Origin: an uncultured Selenomonadaceae bacterium
GTDB lineage: Bacteria > Bacillota > Negativicutes > Selenomonadales > Selenomonadaceae
Assembly (NCBI GenBank): GCA_905235425.1
Contig: CAJOKY010000185.1
Coordinates: 1 to 5,182, forward strand
Reading direction: 5' to 3'
DNA: 5,182 nucleotides
Shown: positions 1 to 5,182 of the stretch, piece by piece
How the letters are laid out: the number at the start of each line of letters is the position of its first letter
How positions within the stretch are numbered: position 1 is the stretch's first letter
Notes under the pieces: generated by a model
Told to the model about the DNA's origin: nothing
Database searches by the model: none
What the model saw: the letters and a program-made list of their open reading frames with translations, nothing else
Program-made: the position numbers and the translations under genes

Positions 1-1625
1 GTAAAATCTTCGCCGCCAAGTTTATCGTCGCCGCCGGACGTTAAGCGAATAAAATTGCCGTCTGAAATACGAAGTACAGTTACATCAAAAGTTCCTCCGC
101 CAAAGTCGTATACAAGAATGGTTTGGTCTTCACTCAACTCAAGCCCGTAGGCAACCGCCGCAGCCATAGGTTCTTTTTGAAGTTCAATTTCAGTAAAACC
201 TGCTTGTATAGCGGCTTCCTTAATCTCGTTGTGCTGAATGGCGCTAAATTCCTGCGGTACGGTAATGACGGCTTTATTGACATAACCTATTTTTTTACGA
301 ATTTCATTTCTTAAAAATTGCAAGAAAAATGCCGCGCCGTCTTTTCCTGTAAGTTTTAATTCGTCAGCAGTATTGCTTTGTGAGGTGACGTGACGATACA
401 GGCTGAATGTTTCATAATTTTGTACATGAAATTTATGCTTTTGCCATTCGGCTTTTTGAGCAAGCACTTTGTCATTTGAAATGAGAAATGTTTTGTCACT
501 GTCATGGTAAAGCGCTACACTCAAAATTTTGCTGTCGTTACGGTCATTGTTATTTTTATCGGCAGATTGAAACATATCTGCAGTTAAAAGTTCGGGATGA
601 GAATCTTCCAAGCTGATAATATCCTTATGATCCTCAATGGACTGCAAGACAACTTCCACCTCGTCCTGCGTGTTTTTAGAATTTTTTCTTCGTCCCAATT
701 CTTCATAAACGGTTTTGGGAATTAAAATTTCAACGTCATCACCAAATCCTTCCAAAATGCGCGGATCTTCAATGAAAATATTTGTATCGATTATGTATTT
801 GCGCTTAACAGAAGTGTCTTTTGTACCGTGCGGCTCGACGTGAAAAGTTTGGAATTGACTTTCACCAATATGCCGTTTGAAATGCTTAAACAAAGCGGCG
901 GGATACATTACTCCTCGACTTAACGCGGCATTTCCATACACCCATTTATTTTGGTCAACATCTCTGAAAAATATTGCTGAAGGAATCAAGCGCCTGCTCT
1001 TTACTTCAAGAAAATTATATCGCCCGTCTTTGTAATAAGCCACAACTGAATTACTTGTACCCAAATCAATGCCGATTGCCAAGCCGGTATCTTCTTCAGC
1101 AGGATTATCCGCAGAATTATTATTGTAGCTTGCCCATTTATTTTCGGGGTGATTCTGTAAATACTGCGTGATTTTTTCATTGTTCAGAAATAGTTTTTTT
1201 AAATCCTCCGGCGTTTGAGGACGTAACTGCACAGCACCTAGACATACACGCAAAATATCTTCAAGTGCGTCATTTTGACAAGGCTTAAACCATGTGTCGG
1301 CATCGCCTTCTATGTATTCTGTCAATTCTCTAAAATTAGTGTACGCGGCTTTTCTTAACAATTCGTCTATGATAATGCCGCAAGAAAACACGGTCGTAGA
1401 AAAATCGCGAATGTCATTATCTTTAAAAGTTTCCGGTGCTGAATACTCTTCCAAAAAAATATCAGATTCATTTAAAGTTAAATTTTCCTGCGCGTCAACG
1501 TCGATTCTTTCAGGGTTTAAGTGTCCGTCCGTACATTGAGCCGACAACTGTGCCAATTTAATTGCCCACGCCACGCGTCGTTCTTCGTCACATTCATTGC
1601 ATTCTAACCACTCCGATAAAGTCAT
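1..1625 (-). CDS. Pseudokinase-like / Hsp70 ATPase protein with an inserted PIN-like nuclease domain (3' end cut off by window edge)
   Basis: I translated this frame by hand from the ATG at 1623-1625. It stays open for 541 codons and runs off the left edge, so the C-terminus is missing. Residues 1-147 resemble a protein kinase C-lobe: a GHLNPERI catalytic-loop-like stretch (34-41), APE (63-65), a VFSCGIIIDELL helix-F-like segment (79-90) and a late LRP (134-136). Hsp70 begins at IGIDLGTSNSVVAY (184-197) and includes FKRHIG (249-254), AVITVPQEF (452-460), KEPMAAAVAYG (484-494), DFGGGTFDVTVL (507-518) and GDDKLGGEDF (532-541). The DnaK ATPase residues D8, K70, E171, D194 and T199 appear to correspond to D187, K250, E485, D507 and T512, so ATP hydrolysis looks possible. 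Between them, residues 276-411 form a PIN-like domain (YIIDTN, VYEEL, NDSKIL, SNDKVL). The start is set by GGAGG 8 nt upstream. The protein is probably cytosolic, as no signal peptide or membrane segment is visible. The Hsp70 call is near certain, the PIN call strong and the pseudokinase call moderate. The function is unknown; a stress- or signal-gated RNase is one inference. Confidence 0.93.
   Translation of the reverse strand, partial: MTLSEWLECNECDEERRVAWAIKLAQLSAQCTDGHLNPERIDVDAQENLTLNESDIFLEEYSAPETFKDNDIRDFSTTVFSCGIIIDELLRKAAYTNFRELTEYIEGDADTWFKPCQNDALEDILRVCLGAVQLRPQTPEDLKKLFLNNEKITQYLQNHPENKWASYNNNSADNPAEEDTGLAIGIDLGTSNSVVAYYKDGRYNFLEVKSRRLIPSAIFFRDVDQNKWVYGNAALSRGVMYPAALFKHFKRHIGESQFQTFHVEPHGTKDTSVKRKYIIDTNIFIEDPRILEGFGDDVEILIPKTVYEELGRRKNSKNTQDEVEVVLQSIEDHKDIISLEDSHPELLTADMFQSADKNNNDRNDSKILSVALYHDSDKTFLISNDKVLAQKAEWQKHKFHVQNYETFSLYRHVTSQSNTADELKLTGKDGAAFFLQFLRNEIRKKIGYVNKAVITVPQEFSAIQHNEIKEAAIQAGFTEIELQKEPMAAAVAYGLELSEDQTILVYDFGGGTFDVTVLRISDGNFIRLTSGGDDKLGGEDF
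393..800 (-). other. PIN-like nuclease domain inserted in the Hsp70 ATPase domain (residues 276-411)
   Basis: The segment starts KYIIDTNIFIEDP and continues with EILIPKTVYEELGRRK, NDSKILSVAL, KTFLISNDKVLAQKAEW and HVQNYETF. These are the landmarks of PIN domains, and the DTN-x-x-x-x-DP, IP-x-x-V-x-EEL-x-R-x-K and late SND-x-x-L pattern is closest to the N-terminal PIN domain of PhoH/YlaK-type proteins. Candidate metal-binding acids are D280, E309 (or E308), D364 and D385, so the site looks intact. Known PIN domains are mostly metal-dependent RNases. The domain lies between Hsp70 FKRHIG (249-254) and AVITVPQEF (452-460). That interval is about 198 residues here against about 64 in E. coli DnaK, and the difference roughly equals one PIN domain. 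Confidence 0.85.
1185..1625 (-). other. Degenerate protein kinase C-lobe-like domain (residues 1-147)
   Basis: The order of motifs matches the C-lobe of Ser/Thr-type kinases: a helix-E-like AWAIKLAQLSAQ (19-30), then GHLNPERI where kinases have H-R-D-L-K-P-E-N-I, then YSAPE (61-65), then a helix-F-like VFSCGIIIDELL, then a final helix pair ALEDILRVCL...RPQTPEDLKKLF ending near 146. The catalytic-loop aspartate is absent, no DFG is recognisable, and the whole N-lobe with its glycine loop and VAIK lysine is missing because the protein starts here. It therefore should not phosphorylate anything and may be a binding or regulatory module. This is motif reading only; a structure prediction could overturn it. 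Confidence 0.55.
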
Positions 1626-1633
1626 AATACCAA

Positions 1634-1638
1634 CCTCC
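1634..1638 (-). promoter_or_regulatory. Shine-Dalgarno GGAGG of the pseudokinase-Hsp70-PIN gene
   Basis: On the minus strand GGAGG lies 8 nt before the ATG at 1623-1625. This fixes the start and makes it unlikely that a kinase N-lobe was missed upstream, since the next gene's stop lies only 152 nt away. Confidence 0.85.
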
Positions 1639-1671
1639 ATTCAAGCATATTTTACAACATTTTTCAAAATT

Positions 1672-1677
1672 ATCATA
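1672..1677 (-). promoter_or_regulatory. Weak candidate -10 box (TATGAT) for the Hsp70-PIN gene
   Basis: TATGAT on the minus strand would place the transcript start near 1665, giving a leader of about 40 nt before the ATG. No convincing -35 box is found 16-18 nt upstream, where the sequence is only A/T-rich. A second hexamer, TAAAAT at 1649-1654, is too close to the Shine-Dalgarno. A promoter is expected here because a terminator-like hairpin precedes it, but the exact site is uncertain. Confidence 0.25.
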
Positions 1678-1693
1678 GTTAAATTTAATTTTT

Positions 1694-1746
1694 ATAAAAT
1701 AAAAGTAGTAAGTAGGGTAAAATTTTTAATACCAACTACTTACTAC
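1694..1746 (-). terminator. Hairpin with T-rich tail, probable terminator of the transporter operon
   Basis: Arms 1705-1715 and 1736-1746 are perfect 11-bp inverted repeats (GTAGTAAGTAG / CTACTTACTAC). Inside them GGTA (1716-1719) can pair with TACC (1730-1733). On the minus-strand transcript the hairpin is followed at once by TTTTATTTTAT (1704 down to 1694). It lies about 30 nt beyond the symporter stop codon. The stem is AT-rich and the tail interrupted, so termination may be incomplete. Confidence 0.6.
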
Positions 1747-1770
1747 AATCTACCCTCTACAATCTACTCT
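1743..1770. repeat. Two tandem 14-bp repeats next to the terminator hairpin
   Basis: CTACAATCTACCCT (1743-1756) is followed directly by CTACAATCTACTCT (1757-1770), 13 of 14 bases identical. With the hairpin arms and a further near-copy of the arm at 1771-1781, the whole 1705-1783 stretch is built from CTAC/TACT-rich units. It may belong to a dispersed intergenic repeat family, which cannot be tested from one window. Confidence 0.6.
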
Positions 1771-1777
1771 CTGCTTA

Positions 1778-3316
1778 CTACTTATTTTTACCGAGAGCCA
1801 TGCTTATCGGCACGGTAGTTTCTTTGTCATAACAGGTGAACGCGTGGTCAACCAATTTTTTATCCGGCGCGGGAGTTATAGCGCTGACAATCGGCACAAT
1901 TATCAATCCCGCTAACATTGCGATAGCGCCTGCATTTATCGGTGACTGCATTATTGCGGGAAATGCCGGTCGAATTAACATGTTAGCCGTCATTAACACG
2001 CTGCTGAATATGAAACACGTCCAACAAGCCGCCGTCGTGACTTTCTTTGAGTAAAGCGAATACATAAACGGCGCTAAAAATGATCCTGCCATTGCGCCCC
2101 ACGATATCCCCATTAACTGCGCGATAAAGTTCACCGAGCTGTTGTACTGAATCAGCGCCAATATCGCCGAAATTGCTATGAATACCACGATTAACACGCG
2201 CATTATGAAAACCTGCCGAGCCTCACTCATATCTTTCATAAACGCGCCTTTTAAAAGGTCTATCGTCAAAGTCGAGCTTGACGCGATAACCAATGATGAC
2301 AGCGTTGACATTGACGCCGATAAAACCAAAATCACTACCAGCGCTATCATGCCCTCTGTCAAGCCGGAAAGCATTGTCGGTACTATTGAGTCAAAGCCGT
2401 TAGCTTTAATGTCTATTTGGTCTGAAAAAAGTCTGCCGAATCCGCCGAGAAAATAGCAGCCGCCTGCTACGACTACCGCGAATAACGTTGAGATTATCGT
2501 ACCCTTTTGAATTGCCTGTTCATTTTTTATCGCGTAGAATTTTTGTACCATCTGCGGCAATCCCCACGTACCGAGTGACGTTAAAATTATCACAAATAAT
2601 AAATTCAATGGATCGGGTCCAAAGAATGACGCAAAAATACCAGGCGAAGTTGAAACCGTTTCATCAGTAATGCGTGCCAATCCGTCAAGCGCGTTTATAA
2701 AGCCGCCCTTTGATTCGAGTACAGCGTAAATTACCGCGCTGATACCTATCAACATTACCATTCCTTGAATAAAATCGTTTATCGCCGTTGCCATGTAGCC
2801 GCCTGCTATTACGTAAATCGCCGTTAATACCGCCATGAGCGTAATGCAGATTGAGTAATCGATATCAAACGCCATGCCGAAAAGGCGCGAAAGTCCGTTG
2901 TACAGAGACGCGGTGTAGGGAATCATAAAAATAAAAATTATAATTGACGCGCCGATTTTCAATGCGTCCGATCCAAAACGCTTGCCGAAAAATTGCGGCA
3001 TTGTCGCCGAGTCAAGGTGCTGTGACATTATCCTTGTGCGTCTGCCCAAAATAAACCACGCCATTAATGAGCCGATTAACGCGTTGCCGATACCTGCCCA
3101 TGTCGCCGCGATACCGTAACGCCAGCCGAATTGTCCCGCGTACCCTACAAAAACTACAGCCGAAAAATACGAAGTGCCGTAAGCAAACGCAGTAAGCCAG
3201 GGTCCGACTGAACGTCCGCCCAATACAAAGCCGTCTACGTCCGTAGTATGTTTTCTGCAATAAAGCCCTATTCCGACCAATACCGCGAAATAGACTACCA
3301 ATAACGCTATTTTCAT
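1778..3316 (-). CDS. Sodium:solute symporter family (SSS) transporter
   Basis: The 512-residue product is an inner-membrane secondary transporter, expected to couple Na+ entry to solute uptake. It has many hydrophobic segments along its full length, in keeping with the roughly 13 helices of the SSS family. Visible family marks are DGFVLGGRSVGPW (28-40), GTSYFSAVVFVGYAG (47-61), AINDFIQGM (178-186), GTWGLPQMVQKFYAIK (249-264) and the helix LSASMSTLSSLVIASSS (332-348), whose serine/threonine-rich MST-x-x-S region corresponds to the part of PutP/vSGLT that helps bind Na+. The length is normal for the family and no damage is seen. The substrate cannot be read from sequence; proline, pantothenate or another organic acid or amino acid are all possible, so no gene symbol is given. 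The ATG at 3314-3316 is preceded by GAGAGGA (3327-3333). The gene follows the third small exported protein by 19 nt and is probably the last gene of that operon. Confidence 0.95.
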   Translation of the reverse strand: MKIALLVVYFAVLVGIGLYCRKHTTDVDGFVLGGRSVGPWLTAFAYGTSYFSAVVFVGYAGQFGWRYGIAATWAGIGNALIGSLMAWFILGRRTRIMSQHLDSATMPQFFGKRFGSDALKIGASIIIFIFMIPYTASLYNGLSRLFGMAFDIDYSICITLMAVLTAIYVIAGGYMATAINDFIQGMVMLIGISAVIYAVLESKGGFINALDGLARITDETVSTSPGIFASFFGPDPLNLLFVIILTSLGTWGLPQMVQKFYAIKNEQAIQKGTIISTLFAVVVAGGCYFLGGFGRLFSDQIDIKANGFDSIVPTMLSGLTEGMIALVVILVLSASMSTLSSLVIASSSTLTIDLLKGAFMKDMSEARQVFIMRVLIVVFIAISAILALIQYNSSVNFIAQLMGISWGAMAGSFLAPFMYSLYSKKVTTAACWTCFIFSSVLMTANMLIRPAFPAIMQSPINAGAIAMLAGLIIVPIVSAITPAPDKKLVDHAFTCYDKETTVPISMALGKNK

Positions 3317-3335
3317 TTAAAATTTTTCCTCTCAA

Positions 3336-3881
3336 TCACTCTACCATTTTTTCCGCCATATCTTCATAATACTTGTAAAATTTTTCATCCGTAGTATCAC
3401 CGTGAACGCCGAGTTCAAGTATTCTGCCGCTGTTATTGTCAAATAACACTAAAAAGCCAATTTCCGGTTCATACTTCCTTCTGCCGCCGTAAAAATAAAT
3501 ATAAACGGTTTTTGTATCGCCGCTTAAGCTGTATTCGGGATTGCCGTAAAAATTTTGTACGATTCTAATATTTCCGCCGACACGAAAACCGGAAGGTGAC
3601 ACCCAGCCGCTATCGCGCGTTACGATTATGGATTGAATTTTTTCTTCAAGCGTGTTGTACTTAATCAAGACGCCTTCGCCGTACCTGCACATTCTGTTTT
3701 CTTCAAAACCCATACCGTCTTCTGTCGGCGTACCGTAAATTTTTTTCATCTCGGCAATAGACGAGCCGTTTGTAAGTCCGCCCAAGTACATTTCATCACG
3801 CGGCATTTTAGTTTTACAGCTGCCAATCTGCGCGAATAAAATTGTAGCGGCAAGTATTGTAATGATAGAGATTTTTTTCAT
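3336..3881 (-). CDS. Small exported protein, paralogue 3 of 3 (YLGG / two-repeat family)
   Basis: The product has 181 residues. Residues 1-21 form a signal peptide (MKK start, hydrophobic 4-20). IGSC (19-22) is a borderline lipobox, so this copy alone might be lipidated at C22, although Q at the -4 position does not fit the usual pattern. The mature part opens with MPRDEMYLGGLTNGSS (26-41). Two half-domains follow: GSSIAEMKKIYGTP (39-52) with a later LIKYNTLEEKIQSIIV, and VGGNIRIVQNFYGNP (101-115) with a later GFLVLFDNNSGRILEL. It is clearly related to the two preceding genes but the most diverged, especially at the C-terminus. The ATG lies 3 nt after the previous stop codon and its only Shine-Dalgarno-like stretch (GGTAAGA, 3888-3894) overlaps the end of that gene, so translational coupling is likely. 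The function is unknown. Confidence 0.9.
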   Translation of the reverse strand: MKKISIITILAATILFAQIGSCKTKMPRDEMYLGGLTNGSSIAEMKKIYGTPTEDGMGFEENRMCRYGEGVLIKYNTLEEKIQSIIVTRDSGWVSPSGFRVGGNIRIVQNFYGNPEYSLSGDTKTVYIYFYGGRRKYEPEIGFLVLFDNNSGRILELGVHGDTTDEKFYKYYEDMAEKMVE

Positions 3882-3884
3882 AAT

Positions 3885-4448
3885 TTATCTTACCAATTCC
3901 GCCATTACCGATTCAAAACTTTCCTCAAACGTCGCAAAATCAGTGTCGCCGTAAATTCTCATTTCGGTAATGATGCCGCTTGCATTGTTGAAGACGATAA
4001 AAAGTCCGGCGTTGCGAAAAGTTTCATGCAGTACGGGATCTGATTGGTAATGAAAATACAAGTACGCAGTTTTTGTATTGCCTTCCTTGACAAGTTCCGG
4101 TGTAGCGTGCCATTCCAGCCACTCTTCAATATTCATACCGACGCCGATTCTTTTATCGCCGCGCCAATTCAAAGTGTCTCCCGTTACGATAATGCTTTTA
4201 ATCTGCCCTGAAGATTTTTGGTAAGTGATTTTTGCGCCGTCGGCGTATTCGCAAGTTTCGTAGCCTTCAGTGCCGAAAAAAATTGCGTCGGGTTCACCGT
4301 GCAGATTTTTCATTTCGTCAACCTTTGAACCGTACCTAAGACCGCCTAAATATATTTCATTTGGCGCAATCATGGCGTTGCCGATATTTAATTCAGCCGC
4401 GACAAGTACGGTTAAAGCTATAATCGCGATTAAAAATTTTTTAAACAT
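3885..4448 (-). CDS. Small exported protein, paralogue 2 of 3 (YLGG / two-repeat family)
   Basis: The product has 187 residues. A signal peptide (MFKK, hydrophobic 5-19) probably ends at GNA (23-25), giving an exported, non-lipidated protein. The mature chain starts with an APNEIYLGGLRYGS motif (28-41), followed by a first half-domain VDEMKNLHGEP (43-53) and a second VGMNIEEWLEWHATP (103-117). Each half ends in a strand-like segment containing a short polar turn (KSSGQIKSIIV; NNASGIITEMRI). The C-terminal GDTDFATFEE (167-176) nearly equals that of the first paralogue. In the second half the 'YG.P' of the sisters has become HATP. GAGG (4457-4460) lies 8 nt before the ATG. The gene follows its upstream sister by 37 nt. 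I know of no assigned function; the half-domain pattern recalls BamE/SmpA-like or CAP-associated folds, but this is only a resemblance. Confidence 0.92.
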   Translation of the reverse strand: MFKKFLIAIIALTVLVAAELNIGNAMIAPNEIYLGGLRYGSKVDEMKNLHGEPDAIFFGTEGYETCEYADGAKITYQKSSGQIKSIIVTGDTLNWRGDKRIGVGMNIEEWLEWHATPELVKEGNTKTAYLYFHYQSDPVLHETFRNAGLFIVFNNASGIITEMRIYGDTDFATFEESFESVMAELVR

Positions 4449-4485
4449 AGCCTTTACCTCAAATTTATTTTTCAGCTGTTAATCA

Positions 4486-5052
4486 CTACTCACTAATATC
4501 ATCCATTGTGCCGCCGATAATCTCTTCAAACGTCGTGAAGTCTGTATCGCCGCAAATTTTCAGCTCCATAATTATGCCGCTTGCATTGTCAACGCCGATA
4601 AAAAATCCATAATCACGCACATTTCTTTTCAAAATATTATCGTACGTCTGATGAACGTAGCAATAAGCGGTTTTCGTGTAGCCTACTTTTTTGTAATTTG
4701 GTTCGCCGTACAAATTCACCGCGTCTGAAATTTTACTGCCAATGCCGATACTGCCGGGCGTATTCCAATCGGAATTTTTCAAAGTCTGCACGCCGTGTAT
4801 TTTTTTCGTGTCGCGGTTGTAGTGAATCAATACAATTTTATCTCCGCCGTAAACATAAGTTGCGGAATTTTCATAGCCGCTATAATCAGCCTCCGGCTTC
4901 CCATGCAGTTCAATCAATTTGTCAATCGACGTACCGTAACCTACACCGCCCAAGTACATTTCATTAGGCGGCATATCGGCGTGACAAATTGAAATCTGCG
5001 CGGCTAAAAAAGTAATAGCGCTGAACACCGTCGCAGCTAAAATTGTTTTCAA
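4486..5052 (-). CDS. Small exported protein, paralogue 1 of 3 (YLGG / two-repeat family), TTG start
   Basis: The product has 188 residues and is the first gene of the operon. The start is TTG (5050-5052), chosen because AAGGAGG (5060-5066) lies 7 nt upstream and the resulting N-terminus is a proper signal peptide (MKT, hydrophobic 4-20) with likely cleavage after CHA (23-25). The mature chain begins MPPNEMYLGGVGYGTS (27-42). Two half-domains share the pattern G-x-x-I-(x)n-[LN]-[HY]-G-x-P: SIDKLIELHGKP (42-53) and GSKISDAVNLYGEP (105-118). Each is followed by an aromatic-rich segment and a hydrophobic strand (VLIHYNRDTKKIHGV; GFFIGVDNASGIIMEL). The tail GDTDFTTFEE (168-177) matches paralogue 2. 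The protein should act outside the cytoplasmic membrane. No catalytic signature is seen, and a binding or envelope role is only a guess. Confidence 0.92.
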   Translation of the reverse strand: MKTILAATVFSAITFLAAQISICHADMPPNEMYLGGVGYGTSIDKLIELHGKPEADYSGYENSATYVYGGDKIVLIHYNRDTKKIHGVQTLKNSDWNTPGSIGIGSKISDAVNLYGEPNYKKVGYTKTAYCYVHQTYDNILKRNVRDYGFFIGVDNASGIIMELKICGDTDFTTFEEIIGGTMDDISE

Positions 5053-5059
5053 AAAAACC

Positions 5060-5066
5060 CCTCCTT
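5060..5066 (-). promoter_or_regulatory. Strong Shine-Dalgarno AAGGAGG that selects the TTG start
   Basis: On the minus strand AAGGAGG is followed by GG, five further spacer bases and TTG at 5050-5052, a 7-nt spacing. There is no ATG at this position, so this site is what decides the start of the first exported-protein gene. Confidence 0.85.
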
Positions 5067-5081
5067 AACCAAAACGCACAA

Positions 5082-5110
5082 AGTATAGTATACCTAAAGT
5101 GTTACGTCAA
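5082..5110 (-). promoter_or_regulatory. Sigma-70-type promoter of the exported-protein/symporter operon
   Basis: On the minus strand TTGACG (5105-5110) and TATACT (5082-5087) are separated by exactly 17 nt, five of six consensus matches in each hexamer. Transcription should begin near 5075, leaving a leader of about 23 nt that carries the Shine-Dalgarno. A second TATACT at 5087-5092 overlaps the first but gives a 12-nt spacing and is not favoured. Confidence 0.8.
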
Positions 5111-5134
5111 TCTGAAAACTTATAATCGGATTGA
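5107..5134. promoter_or_regulatory. Imperfect inverted repeat over the -35 region, possible operator
   Basis: TCAATCTGA (5107-5115) and TCGGATTGA (5126-5134) are inverted repeats matching at 8 of 9 positions. They are separated by 10 nt, so the arm centres are 19 nt apart, close to two turns of DNA. The left arm overlaps the TTGACG box. The geometry suits a dimeric repressor or activator, but a 9-bp imperfect repeat can arise by chance in AT-rich DNA. Confidence 0.35.
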
Positions 5135-5162
5135 TGAATACAACAAAGTTTTATGGTACAAT
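5131..5162 (+). promoter_or_regulatory. Possible divergent promoter reading off the right edge
   Basis: On the plus strand TGGTACAAT (5154-5162) is an extended -10 element (TGn plus TACAAT). TTGATG (5131-5136) lies upstream at a 20-nt spacing, longer than ideal. The window then ends in TTTTTGAAGG, where GAAGG could be the start of a Shine-Dalgarno for a gene just beyond the edge. No coding sequence is visible, so this is tentative. Confidence 0.3.
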
Positions 5163-5182
5163 TACCGAAAAATTTTTGAAGG

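Noticed and set aside
393..800. PIN segment as a free-standing toxin gene or an inserted mobile element
   Set aside because: There is no stop, start or separate ribosome-binding site, no antitoxin partner and no terminal repeats; the frame runs unbroken into Hsp70 on both sides.
1705..1783. CRISPR array or insertion-sequence end
   Set aside because: Repeat units are too short (11-14 bp), contiguous or irregularly spaced without unique spacers, and no transposase or cas gene is present.
123..1818. Several plus-strand open frames of 60-80 codons opposite the Hsp70-PIN gene
   Set aside because: They lie antisense to a gene with recognisable motifs along nearly its whole length, lack good Shine-Dalgarno sites and show low-complexity translations of opposite-strand codons.
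1836..2670. Plus-strand open frames inside the symporter gene
   Set aside because: They are opposite-strand shadows of a hydrophobic coding sequence; no ribosome-binding site or known domain supports them.
3012..3335. 107-codon minus-strand frame overlapping the start of the symporter
   Set aside because: It is out of frame with the symporter, whose N-terminal SSS motifs are clear; its translation is arginine-rich and has no family features.
4449..4485. Terminator or promoter between the first and second exported-protein genes
   Set aside because: The 37-nt gap shows only a short CAGCTG palindrome and a Shine-Dalgarno (GAGG); there is no stem with a T-tail and no paired promoter boxes.
4978..4986. 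Lipobox in the first exported protein (SIC, residues 21-23)
   Set aside because: Isoleucine at the -1 position is not accepted in lipoboxes; ordinary signal peptidase cleavage after CHA fits better.

Overview
This window carries five protein genes, all on the minus strand. The base composition is moderately AT-rich. Shine-Dalgarno sequences are strong (GGAGG, AAGGAGG), one gene starts with TTG, and the small exported proteins have Gram-positive-like or diderm-Firmicute-like signal peptides. Together these suggest a Firmicutes-type bacterium, possibly of the Negativicutes. That placement is an impression from style and not a proven assignment.

Right part (about 3300-5182), read right to left: a good sigma-70-type promoter (TTGACG, 17 nt, TATACT) lies upstream of three consecutive paralogous genes. 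They encode exported proteins of 188, 187 and 181 residues, each with a signal peptide, a shared E-[MI]-YLGG motif just after the predicted cleavage site, and two internal copies of a 'G...YG.P' half-domain. They are followed 19 nt later by a 512-residue sodium:solute symporter (SSS family). Spacings of 37, 3 and 19 nt and the absence of internal terminators suggest a single four-gene operon. It ends at a hairpin with a T-rich tail near 1694-1746. An imperfect inverted repeat overlaps the -35 box and is a possible operator. A possible divergent promoter reads off the right edge.

Left part (1-1625): a separate gene, truncated by the left edge after 541 codons, is the most unusual item. It begins with about 147 residues resembling the C-terminal lobe of a protein kinase without its catalytic aspartates and with no N-lobe. 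It continues into an Hsp70/DnaK-type ATPase domain whose ATP-handling residues are all present. Inside that ATPase domain, where subdomain IB of DnaK would be, sits a complete PIN-nuclease-like domain of the PhoH/YlaK N-terminal type, with four candidate catalytic acidic residues. The frame is continuous across all junctions. A chaperone-type ATPase that carries a putative RNase inside one of its moving subdomains, behind a pseudokinase-like module, is an architecture I do not recognise.

The two transcription units are probably independent. They are separated by a terminator-containing gap of 152 bp, and nothing in the sequence links the functions of the transporter operon and the Hsp70-PIN protein.
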